From: Lophius americanus
Taxonomy: Eukaryota > Chordata > Actinopteri > Lophiiformes > Lophiidae
Assembly (NCBI GenBank): GCA_037951165.1
Contig: JBBDHG010000127.1
Span: forward strand, 3,357,001-3,421,000
DNA: 64,000 nucleotides
Direction: 5' to 3'
The notes below the pieces were generated by a model. That model saw only the letters and a list, made by a program, of their open reading frames with translations, ran no database searches and was not told where the DNA came from. The stretch's first letter is position 1. Each line of letters starts with the position of its first letter. The translations under genes were made by a program, and so were the position numbers. Positions 37,300 through 48,746 of this stretch are shown here, one piece after another.

Positions 37300-40200
37300 G
37301 CGTGTAATGACTTTTTATTGCGCTATGAGTCATTTTTCAGACAACAAGGCTCCCCCAATTCAAAACAAATTGCAATATACAAAACAACACACTTTTTTTT
37401 TTTGCCATCAACGGAAATTTAATAAGGTAGTGAGAGTAAATAACAGAAAGTAATGAAGTGTACGGACATGAGATATGATGATGTTGAGGTGTATAGGATG
37501 AACTTGTTGTCACAGCCAAAGTAAGCACCATCGTCATGTAGTCAGGAAAGGCCATATTTCCGGATGAAATATTCTCAAAGGGGTGAGGAGAGGTTTAACA
37601 TGATACAAGAAGGTTGTTATCACAGTTTTCAGACATCGTAACAACTGAAAAAAAGAACAATATCTGTGTAGTACTACTTTATCATGCAATTTACTTTAGT
37701 AAACCTTCTGACACACGGACAAAATATACTTCAATAAGTAGAACTCAATACATCTCTGTCCAGCAATAGACACAAAGCCTGTAATTTATACTCTTTGAAT
37801 GTGAGATCCCTATCAAAAATAATATGCAGATTTTTATTTTTCTTAATATCTAAAGTGCAAGTACTTATCCATTTTTATTCAATGCTTTCTGTAAGTATAA
37901 AATACAAAGGAAAAAAACAGCAATGTTTTTCCTGTTTACGTATTATATTTTTCTGAAAGGAGGAGCATCATATATAACAAATCATATATTTATATTTATA
38001 TATACACGCACACGCACACACACTACAGATAAAATATTTTAAAAAGATAGAACATATTATCTCAGATGGGGATGGTAAAGGGATTTAGACTAAATGGTGA
38101 CATTGGATGTTCATTGTGCATTGACCCCACCCCTTAAAATCCAGAATCTCAATATTTTCCCGACATTTGAAAGAATATCTTTATAACTATACACAGCAGT
38201 AGCCTGTACAATCTGCAAACACGATGGACCTTCTTTTCACGTGCGAACAGAAGATGTGCTGAATGATCTCTTCTGTAAGTGGTTTTTGATGAGTCATATA
38301 GTGCTCGGCTTTGACCAGAGGCCGTGATTGGTTGCGAAAACTCTGAACGGCCAATGCAATACAACAACACTGCAAGCAGAAGAAGGGCAGATTTGGTTTT
38401 TGGGAGAATTTGTTGTATTTTCAAATCAAACGGAATTTAGATTTAATTCAGTAGAGGCACATAGCCACCACTCACATTACGATTGGGGAAGTTTGCTGTA
38501 CATGAATGCAGCCAGAATCATGAAGAATCTCCCGTTCAAGACAGGGTGATGAAACATATAGAGCACCTACAGCGATAGGCACCATAGCAATCCCAGTTTA
38601 AGCACATGCAACAAGTAGCTAAGACTGTACTTTTGACTTCATTCTACAATTAAATCTCTCTCGTTCTCCCACCAGGTGAACTATATGAAGGAGAGCCTGG
38701 ACACCAATTCCTTGGGGGACCAAAACGCAATTTTAAATAAAAATGGACAAATTGAGCACTGCAGTGTTGTAACAAGCAGGCAAGACAAGGCTTTGCTATG
38801 ACGGCTACCGCTGTTAAATCAAATGATGATCCCCATCAATGCCATCATAACTTTTCCATCAACCATGTACACTAAACTGAACCAGAGCCACTTAATACAG
38901 CACACAGCTTGACCACTAATGCATCACACAAAAAACAAAACAGAGAACATCTGCTCATCATTTTGCATTTGAGTCATATAACTTGGTTTGTTACTTGGGG
39001 ACAGCATGGCTGCAAGGTCATTCAAAGATTTGCTATGACATTAGGTAAACTCTCATAATCTGAAAATTTGTGACAGCCCCCTCTGCTGTAACCCAGACGC
39101 AGCTACAACCCAGAAATGGACGAGTCATGTTTCTCTTCTGAATCATCCTGCACTCAAGACGGACCCAGTATCACCTGGCAAATAAAAATTGTTAAGACGA
39201 TCAAACTATTCTCTTTATCTTTAAGGAAAAGTGTGCATTTATCAGAGCGAGACATTAAGAAAAGCGAACAATGCAAGCAGGCTCTCCTTATATTTTGCCA
39301 TTAGACAAAGGATTGTATCTCCAGTCTTCATTTAGCACGAGCCTCCAGGAGGCCTCATTTCAAACCAGCTAAAGCTAGAAAAAAAATGCGGTATCACAAC
39401 AGAGAGTCCGGATTCATTTTGAACTCTGTTTGACCTCAGATGTGCTCCTCTGCACACAGAGTCACTGCTGGATCGTGTGGGTCTTTGAAGGAAATTTGCT
39501 TTAGATAATTCACAGAGCACACTAAAGAGAAAAGATTTCTTTTTCTTCTCCAAAACAGAGAGTTTATAACTGGATGTTTCGGGGCCATTAGGTTGTAGGC
39601 CGGTAAGCCCCTTCAGTGCAGTGCCAGGCTTCATCGGGCCTTTCACTAACACTCTGAGACAAACCTGAGCCAAAACCTCCTACGCAGAAAAAACGGATTC
39701 TTATTTTGCAAAAATCTGTTACCACAGGCTTGCCCAATCAAACACATATTCATTTTTAAAGCTTTTGATACCATTTCAGCTCTAGTGTGCTTTGGGAAAT
39801 TCTGTCCCATCCTGTCTCGGCTATGCCACATGTCTGGAAAGCCTGGCCGTAACGACATTAGCAGGTTTTATCCAGATGAGGCCTCTAAAGCTGTGATTCA
39901 TGCAGTCTGTATTTCAACGTCATACCATATAGGTGCCACACCGCTCTCACAGGGCCTTTTGACCAGTCTAGGTTGCATCACTTGCTTCAAGCCAAAGCAT
40001 ACAGATTGTTAAGTAGCATTTCAGCGTAAGCCAAAAAGGTCAATCAGATCACAAGAGAAGGAATGTACTGTGCGTCTGACAGAGCTCATTGGACATTCAA
40101 ACACGTTTTGCTTGCTGGTTATTTAGCAGGACCTTTTTTTAAACTTCTAATCCTGTGCTGGGAAGAGAAGCAGACATAAGATTAGAGTCTGCCCATATCA

Positions 40201-42660
40201 GCAAGAGGGATTGTGATCATTATTCTAGATACAATTATCACTATCACATAACTCTAGTGACACTACAGACAAGCCACAGTCAAATCATAGTACACCTGCC
40301 CAGCAATCAGCCATCGCAAGTTAAAGAGGGGCCACGCTCTTGAACCAAGCACACCGTTTCCTGTCCTCTTATGGCAGGAGGCCTTGAGCAGAACCAGACA
40401 CCATTCAAATACTTGAATCCCAAATACTCAAATAGCAACAGGAGGCCTCAACAGTGCACAACTGCGGACGAAGGTGAGTGTGTGTTAGGGGCGAAAAAAA
40501 GAGGCGTGAATCTGTAGGGAGATGTAAAACACCCGAACTAGTCTACACTGACTGATAGACGGACAAGGCCTACTGGTTTACAGAACATGACAGGAAAAAT
40601 ACCTCACTACTAGTCGGATTTTTTTTTTCACTTCAAGCAACAGCTTGAGAAGAAAGACTTCACATTTTGGAAATATAATGAAGATGCATCAGTCTCATTG
40701 TCATGCTTTCAAATACCTACCGATCACAAAACCTACACAGTTTGGTCTTCTAATAGTTTATACACGTGATACAATGCCACTATTGGCACGTATACAATAT
40801 TGCACACTAACATGAAATGCCCTACACTAGTAGGTTCTCTGTGCCCGGGAGGGAGAAGCCTGACACGTTTTGGACAACGTTATGTAGAGGAAAGAAAAGC
40901 TCATCGGAATAAAAAATAATGCAAAAGTGACTAATTTTGAGCGGCGAAGCCCTCATGGAGCAATGAAAGGGCTGTAGCACCATAAAGAGAAATATACCGC
41001 CTTGGCCCTGCAATGTCAGGCCTCGACATTCACTGAACTGCACTCAGACTGACGCTAGGGGACTGGCCTCCGTGGCTCTTGGTACAGCAGCCATTTCAGC
41101 TCAGAAACATAACCTCATCCACTAACTGTTGGCTTAGTATTTTTGTTTAAAAGGATTTTTAACACCATGGTGCAAATGGTGTGCAAAACAACTTGTAAAA
41201 ACTCCATGGGGTCTAGTGGGTGTCAGACCCAGTACTGCCGTTATCCTGGGGACAGACATCTCTTACTGTTAGTCACCACCAGGCAGGGTTGCTACTAGGG
41301 ATTCTGGGGTAAAGGGTGCCCTAACACTCGGCCCCCCGTTCCCTCCCCAGAGCAGCAACGTTCTTTTTAAAGGGCCACTTCTATAATGGCCCCCAAGATC
41401 CCAGCAGCCTGTCAGTTTACTTTTGCTGTCACCACCCATGCTCTATGCACCACGAGGGTGTTGAACCCGCAACCCTGCTGAGTAGATGCTTCAGCCTGCA
41501 TAACAGCACTCGTAAATGAAAACGTACAGCGGTCGAGGTCACAGACCATCCACGTGGGAACACGTAAACGAGTGGAGTGTATAAGGCACGGGTCGTAATG
41601 ACGTCATAGAGGATGCTTTGCCTCGCTGCGCTGACATGTCTTGTTTTTTTTCTTTTTTCAATTTTCTTCTTTTTGTTTCCGCGCATAGCGCCCCCAAGAT
41701 TGGACCATATCCTTCCTGTGCATCCCCCATCCCCCCAGAGGATAAAACTAGGTAACAGAAAGAAAAAAACTTAACCCACAGAAAACGTGGGTATCATAAT
41801 AGGATTATTTTTACAGCTGATTCACAAAATCATAATTAGTACATCTATGTTAGGACTTTTTTTTTTATTTATTTAAGTTTATATGGACATGGTGCAAGAA
41901 GGCTGATATTCAATATAGTAGCAGAGATATATTGATCCCACTTGTTTGAAGTGCAAAAAATTAGGTTATTCATTTCTGCTTCTCAAACTTTCCATAATGG
42001 CGTGATCGAAATACTCTGAATTAGCCTGTGTTCTAAGTGAAATCAAAGATTATAGCCTGGTTCTCTTCAAAACATGAGCCTACACAAATGCTGACAGGTG
42101 TTTACAGGCCTTCAGAGCTGCAATCTATACACTTTAAGAGCGTGTTCGTATTCATTCTGCGTACCTTTATAATAAACTATACATCTGGTATCAGATTTTG
42201 GTTTCATAAAGTCCGTAATATATTCTCTTTGTGCTGATGTCAAATATTCTCTCTACATGAAGACTGTCGTTTTATATAATAGACCTCTGGTTGGATGTTT
42301 GATTCAATCTCAGCATGACTAGTTTGAAAACCTTCTCTTTTTTCGGAATAGCTTTGATGTGTGCAAAATCTTTCATTTGATAGAGATATAAACACTCTTT
42401 TAATTGTCATTTAAATCAAGTAGGAAACAGTTAATATCTTACAGTTCAATCCTTGATAGCAGCGGCTTACTGTTACGTGGGTGCTAAGTGGGGTGACATC
42501 CAAAAATGAGCGAGGCGACAGCAGGGGTGCTGCCATGTCTGTGGAGGTTGAGAGTGTGGGGTGATTCCCTTGGAGATTCTCTTTCTATTTTACAGATAAA
42601 AGTCTGGTTTTCTCTCAGAGTTCAGTTTATTCTTTCGATTCTGCTCTCCTAAAAACCGCG
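37300..42660 (-). other. Gene-free stretch downstream of pura, possibly its long 3' UTR
   Basis: No open frame here looks like a protein and no splice-linked exons were seen. The stretch lies directly after the pura stop on the same strand. It contains several TTTATT words (AATAAA on the minus strand), including one near 37313, so a long pura 3' UTR is plausible but unproven. An IGIP-like ORF, which lies downstream of PURA in mammals, was looked for and not found. Confidence 0.3.
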
Positions 42661-43506
42661 TCAGTCATCGTCACCGTCATCTCCGCCTTGCGGGCCCTCA
42701 GGTAACAGGTCGGAGGCCCGTTTCTCTCTACTCCTCTCCTGGATCTTCCTCATCTCCTCCGCGTATTTACAGAAAGTGCTGCCGAATTTTGACCACACTT
42801 TGCACGGGACCGTTATGGAATTGCGGTACGTGGGCTTCACCTCGCTAACCCGCATGAAGACCCCGTACTTGTTGGAGCCCACGTCAAAGAAAAAGCGCTT
42901 GTTGTCGACCGTGAGCGAGGTGCCCTCCGGGAGCTCGGCCGGCTCCTCGTCCACGCCGTAGTCGTCGATGAGTTTGGCCAAAGCATCGCGGAACTCGATG
43001 AGCCCTTGCGCCGGCAGAGCGATGGTCTGGCCTTGCGCGCTTCCCAATCCGGGTCCCCGGTTAACGGTCTGGCGGATCCTCAGGAACCGCCCCCTCTGGT
43101 TCTCCTTCAGATCCATGTAATATTTCCGATTCTCTCGCACTAGGAATTCGCTCTTGAGTGCCCGCCGCGGCTCATCCTGCACCAGGTCCGGGTTGGATGG
43201 GCCCAGTTGGGCGTAATGTTCGATAAAGTCCCCGAGATAATCGCGGAACTCAACAGCGACCGACATAGAGAGAGTGAGGCGGCTCTTGTTTCCTCCAGCC
43301 CCAACCTCAGCTATCTTTAGGAAGCGGCCTTTAACGTTCTGCTTCACGTCAAGGTAGAAGCGCTTGTTCTGGATGTCAACGCGCTTTGAGGCGAGCTCCT
43401 CTGTATCATGCTGCAGCCGGGACATGGCGCCCATCGGACCCGGCGGCAAAGAGCCGGGGCCTGCTGCGGGCCCTCCGTGGTCACTGCCACTGTCTCTATC
43501 CGCCAT
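42661..43506 (-). CDS. pura: Pur-alpha, purine-rich element binding protein A (single exon, 281 aa)
   Basis: Pur-alpha binds GGN-rich single-stranded DNA and RNA and acts in transcription, replication control and dendritic mRNA transport. Three PUR repeats are visible: residues about 41-108 (KRVDIQNKRFYLDVKQN), 113-190 (KSEFLVRENRKYYMDLKENQ) and 197-260 (SLTVDNKRFFFDVGSNKYG). The core is nearly identical to the human protein as I recall it. Human PURA is 322 aa. This one lacks the long poly-Gly N-terminal tract and the Gln-rich C-terminal tract, and ends in a short acidic G-G-D-D-G-D-D-D tail. The gene is intronless, as in mammals. The start MADRDSGSD matches the vertebrate N-terminus. In repeat III the usual VPYKVW reads VPCKVW. 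The paralog purb is less likely given the N-terminus and the nrg2 and psd2 neighbours. Confidence 0.96.
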   Translation of the reverse strand: MADRDSGSDHGGPAAGPGSLPPGPMGAMSRLQHDTEELASKRVDIQNKRFYLDVKQNVKGRFLKIAEVGAGGNKSRLTLSMSVAVEFRDYLGDFIEHYAQLGPSNPDLVQDEPRRALKSEFLVRENRKYYMDLKENQRGRFLRIRQTVNRGPGLGSAQGQTIALPAQGLIEFRDALAKLIDDYGVDEEPAELPEGTSLTVDNKRFFFDVGSNKYGVFMRVSEVKPTYRNSITVPCKVWSKFGSTFCKYAEEMRKIQERSREKRASDLLPEGPQGGDDGDDD

Positions 43507-43777
43507 GATGCTGCCTCCCTGCTTTACCTTCCACCGTCTCCCTCTGCCTGCTGCAACCTCGACTGCCCGTCAAACCACTCCGCCGCTCTATCGCGAGATG
43601 AGAAAGGGGAAGAGGACGACAACGAAAGTGGATGTGTGTTACTGTAGTATTCAGAGTAGGCTGCGTTCAAGACACAAAACGTTTTTTTGGTTTGGCAACG
43701 TTTAGCCGTTAATGTAGACGTACAGTATGATGAAACTGAGAGTAAAGTCCCACCCATGTTAGCCTCGACCACCGTAC
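43507..43777 (-). promoter_or_regulatory. pura: pura 5' flank / probable proximal promoter
   Basis: About 270 bp between the pura ATG and a long GATA array. The part next to the gene has CpG and is less AT-rich than the surroundings. No TATA box or defined operator can be assigned. The limits are set only by the start codon and the repeat. Confidence 0.35.
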
Positions 43778-44205
<428 letters not shown>

Positions 44206-47200
44206 TGATAAGAAAGTTTGTGGGGTGTTTCAGCACCATGGACAGCAACCAAGAAATTCCCCATTGGGATAAATAGATGCCATGTTCCCGCTGCTGGACA
44301 AATGGAAACCCAATCTGATTTTAATTTATATCTATTTAATTATTCTCTATATATGTATTTCCTTTTTTTCTTGACATTGAGAACAGAATAAACCACAGTG
44401 AATTGAATCTTGTCAAATTAGCCCTGGGCCACTTTCCTTTGTGATTTTAAATCCAAATCCAGATCCAATTCGGGCTCATATAAATGCAGTGCGATAGTCG
44501 GATCAGAATACTTGTGGGTTTTCTCCAACTTAACATGCTCACATCAGTGTTTTCATAGCAATGGTGGTCAAAGTCAGTTATGGCAGACTGCAGCAACAAC
44601 TGGGATACATGAGCCGGTTTGATAAATATATGAAAAAAATGCCTAAACCAAATCTTGTTTATAGCCAACTTGATCTCAACCTAAAATGACGGAACCACTG
44701 TCAACATATTAAACAACGGAAGAAACTAATGTGGTCTTCAATATTTCTTATCATTTTGATCAGAAAGTGGCATAACAACTTTTTCTGCTTTTCTTCACAA
44801 TGCTTTTTTGTAAAGATAGGGTGGTGCAGATTTGTTCAAACTGATCTCAGATGTGGATCAAGTTCAAAGATGAATACCACCAATGAAATCATGCAAAAGG
44901 ATCAGACTTGAGTTAATAATCAGAAATTGCAAATTAGCCTTCTAGGGAGGGAACAGTTTGAAATCTATTTCTGAATAAACAGTATTTGACAGCTGCAAGG
45001 GAGAGGGGCTCATGCATGACTCAAAGTGTATGTATTTCATCGGCCTTAGAAGGGTATACCAATAAAAAGACAGATCTTAAATTAAAACACCATTCTGTCA
45101 GAGAAGCCACTTCTCAGAAATAGTTGGTAAATGACATAGCTTAAGTGTATATACCATTAATCATCCCACCTAGATGGGGTCTAAATTTTGGAAAAAACAC
45201 ATTCATTTTTAGAGATGTGATTACTATGGCTGTGATATGATTTTTTAACTTATTATTTATTCTCACGGGTTAAGGACCAGATCCAGAATTCTTTTTTTTT
45301 TTTAACTTTCTTTAACATTGCAAGATAGAGTGTTTATCAACATTCATTTAATTGGTGAGGGAATTGTTTATGGATTTTGATGGGAAAAAAAGTAAAGAAA
45401 TATTTAGGGGCGTGGTATCTGGGAGTGTGGAAATTTTGCATTAATCTAAATAAAATCCAGATTCAGCAGATTTAAAGTGCTTGGCTCCTACAAACCCGTT
45501 AACCTTAAATTTTGGTTACAAGGCAATTGGTTTGATTCAATCAGAGACGTCCAGTAATGGGTGCCTTTGTCGTTTGGATATTTGGGAAATGATGTCTTCC
45601 AGCAAAATCCTCTAATTATGTCAGTCCATCTATGACTAAATTACATTTAAGGGAAATTTATAATAATTTAATTTTAAATTAGATTTTATCAATTAGCAAC
45701 TGGATTATGCATAAACAGGGTCACCTGTGAGATAAAAAAAGTATATTCATAATAATAATAGAGCATAATGTAAGAGCAGATGATGTTTTAGTTTGCTCAT
45801 GAGTATTGCTGGTAATGAATGGAATAATGGAATTGTGAAGAAAATGCTGCTGACAATTTCACCATCCCAAATTGAGAGCATTGCCCTGACAGTTGAGCAG
45901 TATCAGACAGTTGGACTGCCATGATTATAAGTTAAACTCATCAACACCCTGCAGGAAAAAGAATGAGTTACCACTATGTCAAGGTTCATCTTTAACTTAT
46001 GAAATGGAAGTTGTGGTCCCTCGATGCTTCACAATGAAACATTTTTTTGTTGAGAAGTCATTTTGGAATGAAGAAGTTCCCACCGGTTTAGCATTAGCAT
46101 GATGGAGGTGGAGTGGTGGCAGTCTTCACTTTGTCAGTCGGCATTAATTGTTTTTTACCTCCTTCGCTTTGTCAACAAATGATTTTCTTTCAAGGGTAAT
46201 TGGGAAATTCTTTCATTGTGTGTGAGGTCTATGAATGGGGCTCTAATGAATGCATGAGTGGTTCAATGAATGAAGCAGAGACAGATTAGTGAATGTGTGG
46301 GCAGTAGGTGGAGACATAAAGAAGTGGAGGGGGTGGGGGTGGGGGGGGGGGGGGTGGATGGATCAGACACTGTGAAGGGTTCTATTTCCCCCTTGATTGC
46401 TCTGGTAAATCCCAGTATGGAGAAAAAGTCCCAGTAAGGTTGTTTTTTTTATCAATAATTGACAGCATATTTGCTAGCATTTTTAGAAAATTGTACTGCA
46501 TACACCACTGAAACTACATTGTGCAACCCAATAAAACCGGTTCAATCTGTAGCTCTTCTCTCTATATGTGCAGAAGGATGCATACAAAAAGAAAGAGAGA
46601 ATCCTGCATTGTAGATATCTGTGAGTTTGTATGAGGGACTATGTGATTGGCCCATTGGGAGCAAGCAGTAATATTATCAAGGCTCTCAGCACCATGGACA
46701 GTGCCTGCTCTCTGACCATGACTATGATGCTATGAGGCTTTGATGTACATACTGGGATGAAATTGGCCTCTCATATATATTTTCATCATTATCTCATGCA
46801 TCGATAATTAAAAGGACGATTCACTCAAGTCCCTTATATATAAAATAATATTTTATACCTTTATCAGAATGGACAGCAAAAGGCTTCCTGACCTCTAGTG
46901 AAGGGCACACCCCTCCAGCAGGGAGGGAAAGACAAATATTATGAATGGCTTGATTGATGTAGGCAGGGACCGGTTTGCATTTGAGGGAGGAGAGAATACT
47001 TAAGGTCAACCTGGTCTATTGGTGGAGATGTATTCAATGAAAAAAAGTGTTTTTATTAGCTGTTACTGAGGAGGATTCCCCCCCAACACACGTAATTGAT
47101 TCCCCCACGTGTAGCCCTGGCCTGGTCAAACTGTACAGTGGGCAATATTAGTGAGCTGCAACAGCTCTAATTATGCAGTGGAAAACGTGAGGTTCTGTGG

Positions 47201-47779
47201 TATTCTCTCTTGCCGCGCGAGCATTTATGGGATTGAGGACGTTGATTGCCGAAGTCCCAGTATGCTGAGGAATCCATTGAGAGAATTTCGCAGCGTTAGT
47301 CACCGCAACAACTATCCGCAGTGTGTAGTAGTCGCCTACATTCTCTGTTGCACCTCTTGCACTGTAGACCCCCAGTATTCGCCGTGCATGGCTTGGCTGC
47401 ATACGCACTCCGTGCCGTGTGCCTGTGCACAGCGTGCGTGAGTTTTAACACAGTGGACCGGTATGGTCACATGCTGGTTGGGTTGGTGGCGGTATCTCGG
47501 TGGGTGCCCGAGATATTAGAGTGTTTGCGTAGGACGTGGCGAACCGACGCCAGTGACCGGACAGGTGATGTTTGCTCACGTAAGCCGCTGGCGTTTGATG
47601 AGGGGCGCAGGGGACGCGGCTGGAGGGTGCGCGCTACTGTTGCATCGCCTCACCGGATAACCGCTGCTATCTCATCCACCTCGTCTATTTCTCCCTGGTT
47701 TTTCGTTCTTCTTTTGTCGTCGACTAACGAATTCACAGGAGTGTATCATTCTTGACCACCTACATGTGGATAAAAGACC
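44206..47779. other. Intergenic region between pura and nrg2
   Basis: AT-rich from 44.2 to 46.3 kb, then a G-run, then rising GC and CpG from about 47.15 kb towards nrg2. No gene was recognised. Short ORFs at 47151-47755 follow the CpG-rich sequence and look accidental. Confidence 0.55.
46327..46356 (+). repeat. G-run cluster (possible quadruplex)
   Basis: Runs of five, five and about fourteen G separated by single T lie between pura and nrg2. The plus strand could fold as a G-quadruplex. The exact length of the longest run is assembly-sensitive. Confidence 0.8.
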
Positions 47780-47913
47780 CGACCTTGCACGTGCGTGGAG
47801 TGTGTACCGTTTCTTGTGACTCCTCTGTACACGCAAGCTGCTTTTTTCGTTCCAGAGAGGCAATGCGCCCACCCATGCGATGCTAGCCTATTAGCTGGAG
47901 AGAGGGAGAGAGA

Positions 47914-47956
<43 letters not shown>

Positions 47957-48334
47957 AGCGAGAGAGAGAGGGACCGAGAGAGAGGTTTCAGCTCTTTCAG
48001 CTCTGGATTTCAGAGGAGGCTAATTTACGAGTCTTGTTTTGCCTTTCAGGAAAAGGGGAGATAAGAGGGGGAGGGTGGTTGGTGAAGGAGAATGCAGCAA
48101 TCACATTTTTAAGCATGCAGAAGCGGGCCGTTTCCGGTTCCTAGGCTGGTGTGTCCCCCCATCCGAGGCCAGCAGCCGTATGGGGAAAGCAGCGGCAGAC
48201 ACAGATGGCATGGACACTTCCACAAGGTCTGCCGCTCTGCCCTGCCTGCTTTGCCGGAGCCCGTTTGCCGCCGTCTCTCTCTTCCAGCTCGCTCCGCCGC
48301 CCAGCAGCACTGCAGCACAGCACAGGTTGACGGC
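47780..48334 (+). promoter_or_regulatory. nrg2: nrg2 5' leader and probable promoter region
   Basis: GC- and CpG-richer DNA from about 47200 leads into the nrg2 start. It includes a GA dinucleotide tract (47898-47985) and an overlapping upstream ORF. The transcription start cannot be located. This and the pura start face away from each other across about 4.8 kb, so the two promoters are divergent but not tightly shared. Confidence 0.45.
47898..47985 (+). repeat. (GA)n microsatellite in the nrg2 leader
   Basis: An AG/GA dinucleotide tract with G-run interruptions, about 400 bp before the nrg2 start. Purine-only tracts like this may form triplex or H-DNA and can act as GAGA-type promoter elements. 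No function is shown here. Confidence 0.9.
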
Positions 48335-48338
48335 ATGA
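48180..48338 (+). promoter_or_regulatory. Upstream ORF (52 codons) overlapping the nrg2 start as ATGA
   Basis: The ATG at 48180 opens a frame (MGKAAADTDGMDTSTRSA...) that ends at TGA 48336-48338, overlapping the nrg2 ATG (48335-48337). If the transcript begins upstream of 48180, ribosomes would have to leak past or reinitiate to make neuregulin 2. The peptide itself shows no domain. Confidence 0.55.
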
Positions 48339-48746
48339 GGCTTGATCCAGTGCATTTCTCCATGCTGGTCATCGGGGTCTCCTTTGCCTGTTACGCCCCG
48401 AGTCTTAACTCACTCCAGGACCAGGCGTACCTATCTGCCGTGGTCATTGAGGGCGAGGTGCGCTCCTCCCCGGAGAACGTCTCCTCCCGGGAGCCCTACA
48501 GTGTGAATGTCAAAGTGCTGGACGTGTGGCCCATCAACAGCGGCGGCCTCGAGAGGGAGCAGCTCGTGACCGTCGGGGACTTCGGTACCGAGGCCCCGTG
48601 CACCACGGTGGAGAAGGACCACAGATATATCTTTTTCATGGACCCGACTGCCGTACCCTTTGTATACAAGGCATCTTACGCCCCTGTGGACAGCAGTGAA
48701 CCGGAGCCGAAGAAGGATGTGGAGCGAGTGTTGTGCGAGGACTGCG
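48335..48746 (+). CDS. nrg2: Neuregulin 2, first coding exon (137 residues; rest outside window)
   Basis: Neuregulin 2 is a membrane-anchored EGF-like growth factor acting through ErbB3 and ErbB4. This exon encodes MRLDPVHFSMLVIGVSFACY, with a hydrophobic signal-anchor-like stretch (about residues 8-20), then SLNSLQDQAYLSAVVIEGEV, VKVLDVWPINSGGLEREQLV, DHRYIFFMDPT and VLCEDCG. These match the human NRG2 N-terminal region (FSMLLFGVSLACYSPSL, LKSVQDQAY, YIFFLEPTE, LCTDC) as I recall it. It ends in phase 1 at the donor GTAAGT (48747), the same place as in human. The Ig, EGF-like and transmembrane exons must lie beyond 64000. The ATG at 48335 is the only in-frame ATG. The upstream frame is open to about 48149, but only with non-ATG starts. 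Confidence 0.93.

Noticed and set aside
38149..38424. 91-aa minus-strand ORF starting with a hydrophobic stretch, considered as a secreted peptide such as IGIP
   Set aside because: It lacks the IGIP signature residues and shows no processing or family motif.
39332..39673. 113-aa minus-strand ORF downstream of pura
   Set aside because: No recognisable domain, skewed composition, and a length expected by chance. More likely UTR or intergenic DNA.
47148..47755. Several 86-144-aa ORFs on both strands before nrg2
   Set aside because: They lie in CpG-richer DNA where stops are rarer, have no protein-like features, and overlap one another on both strands.
48149..48334. In-frame N-terminal extension of nrg2 upstream of the ATG at 48335
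   Set aside because: The frame is open, but there is no ATG in it. It could only be used with a non-ATG start, which cannot be shown here.
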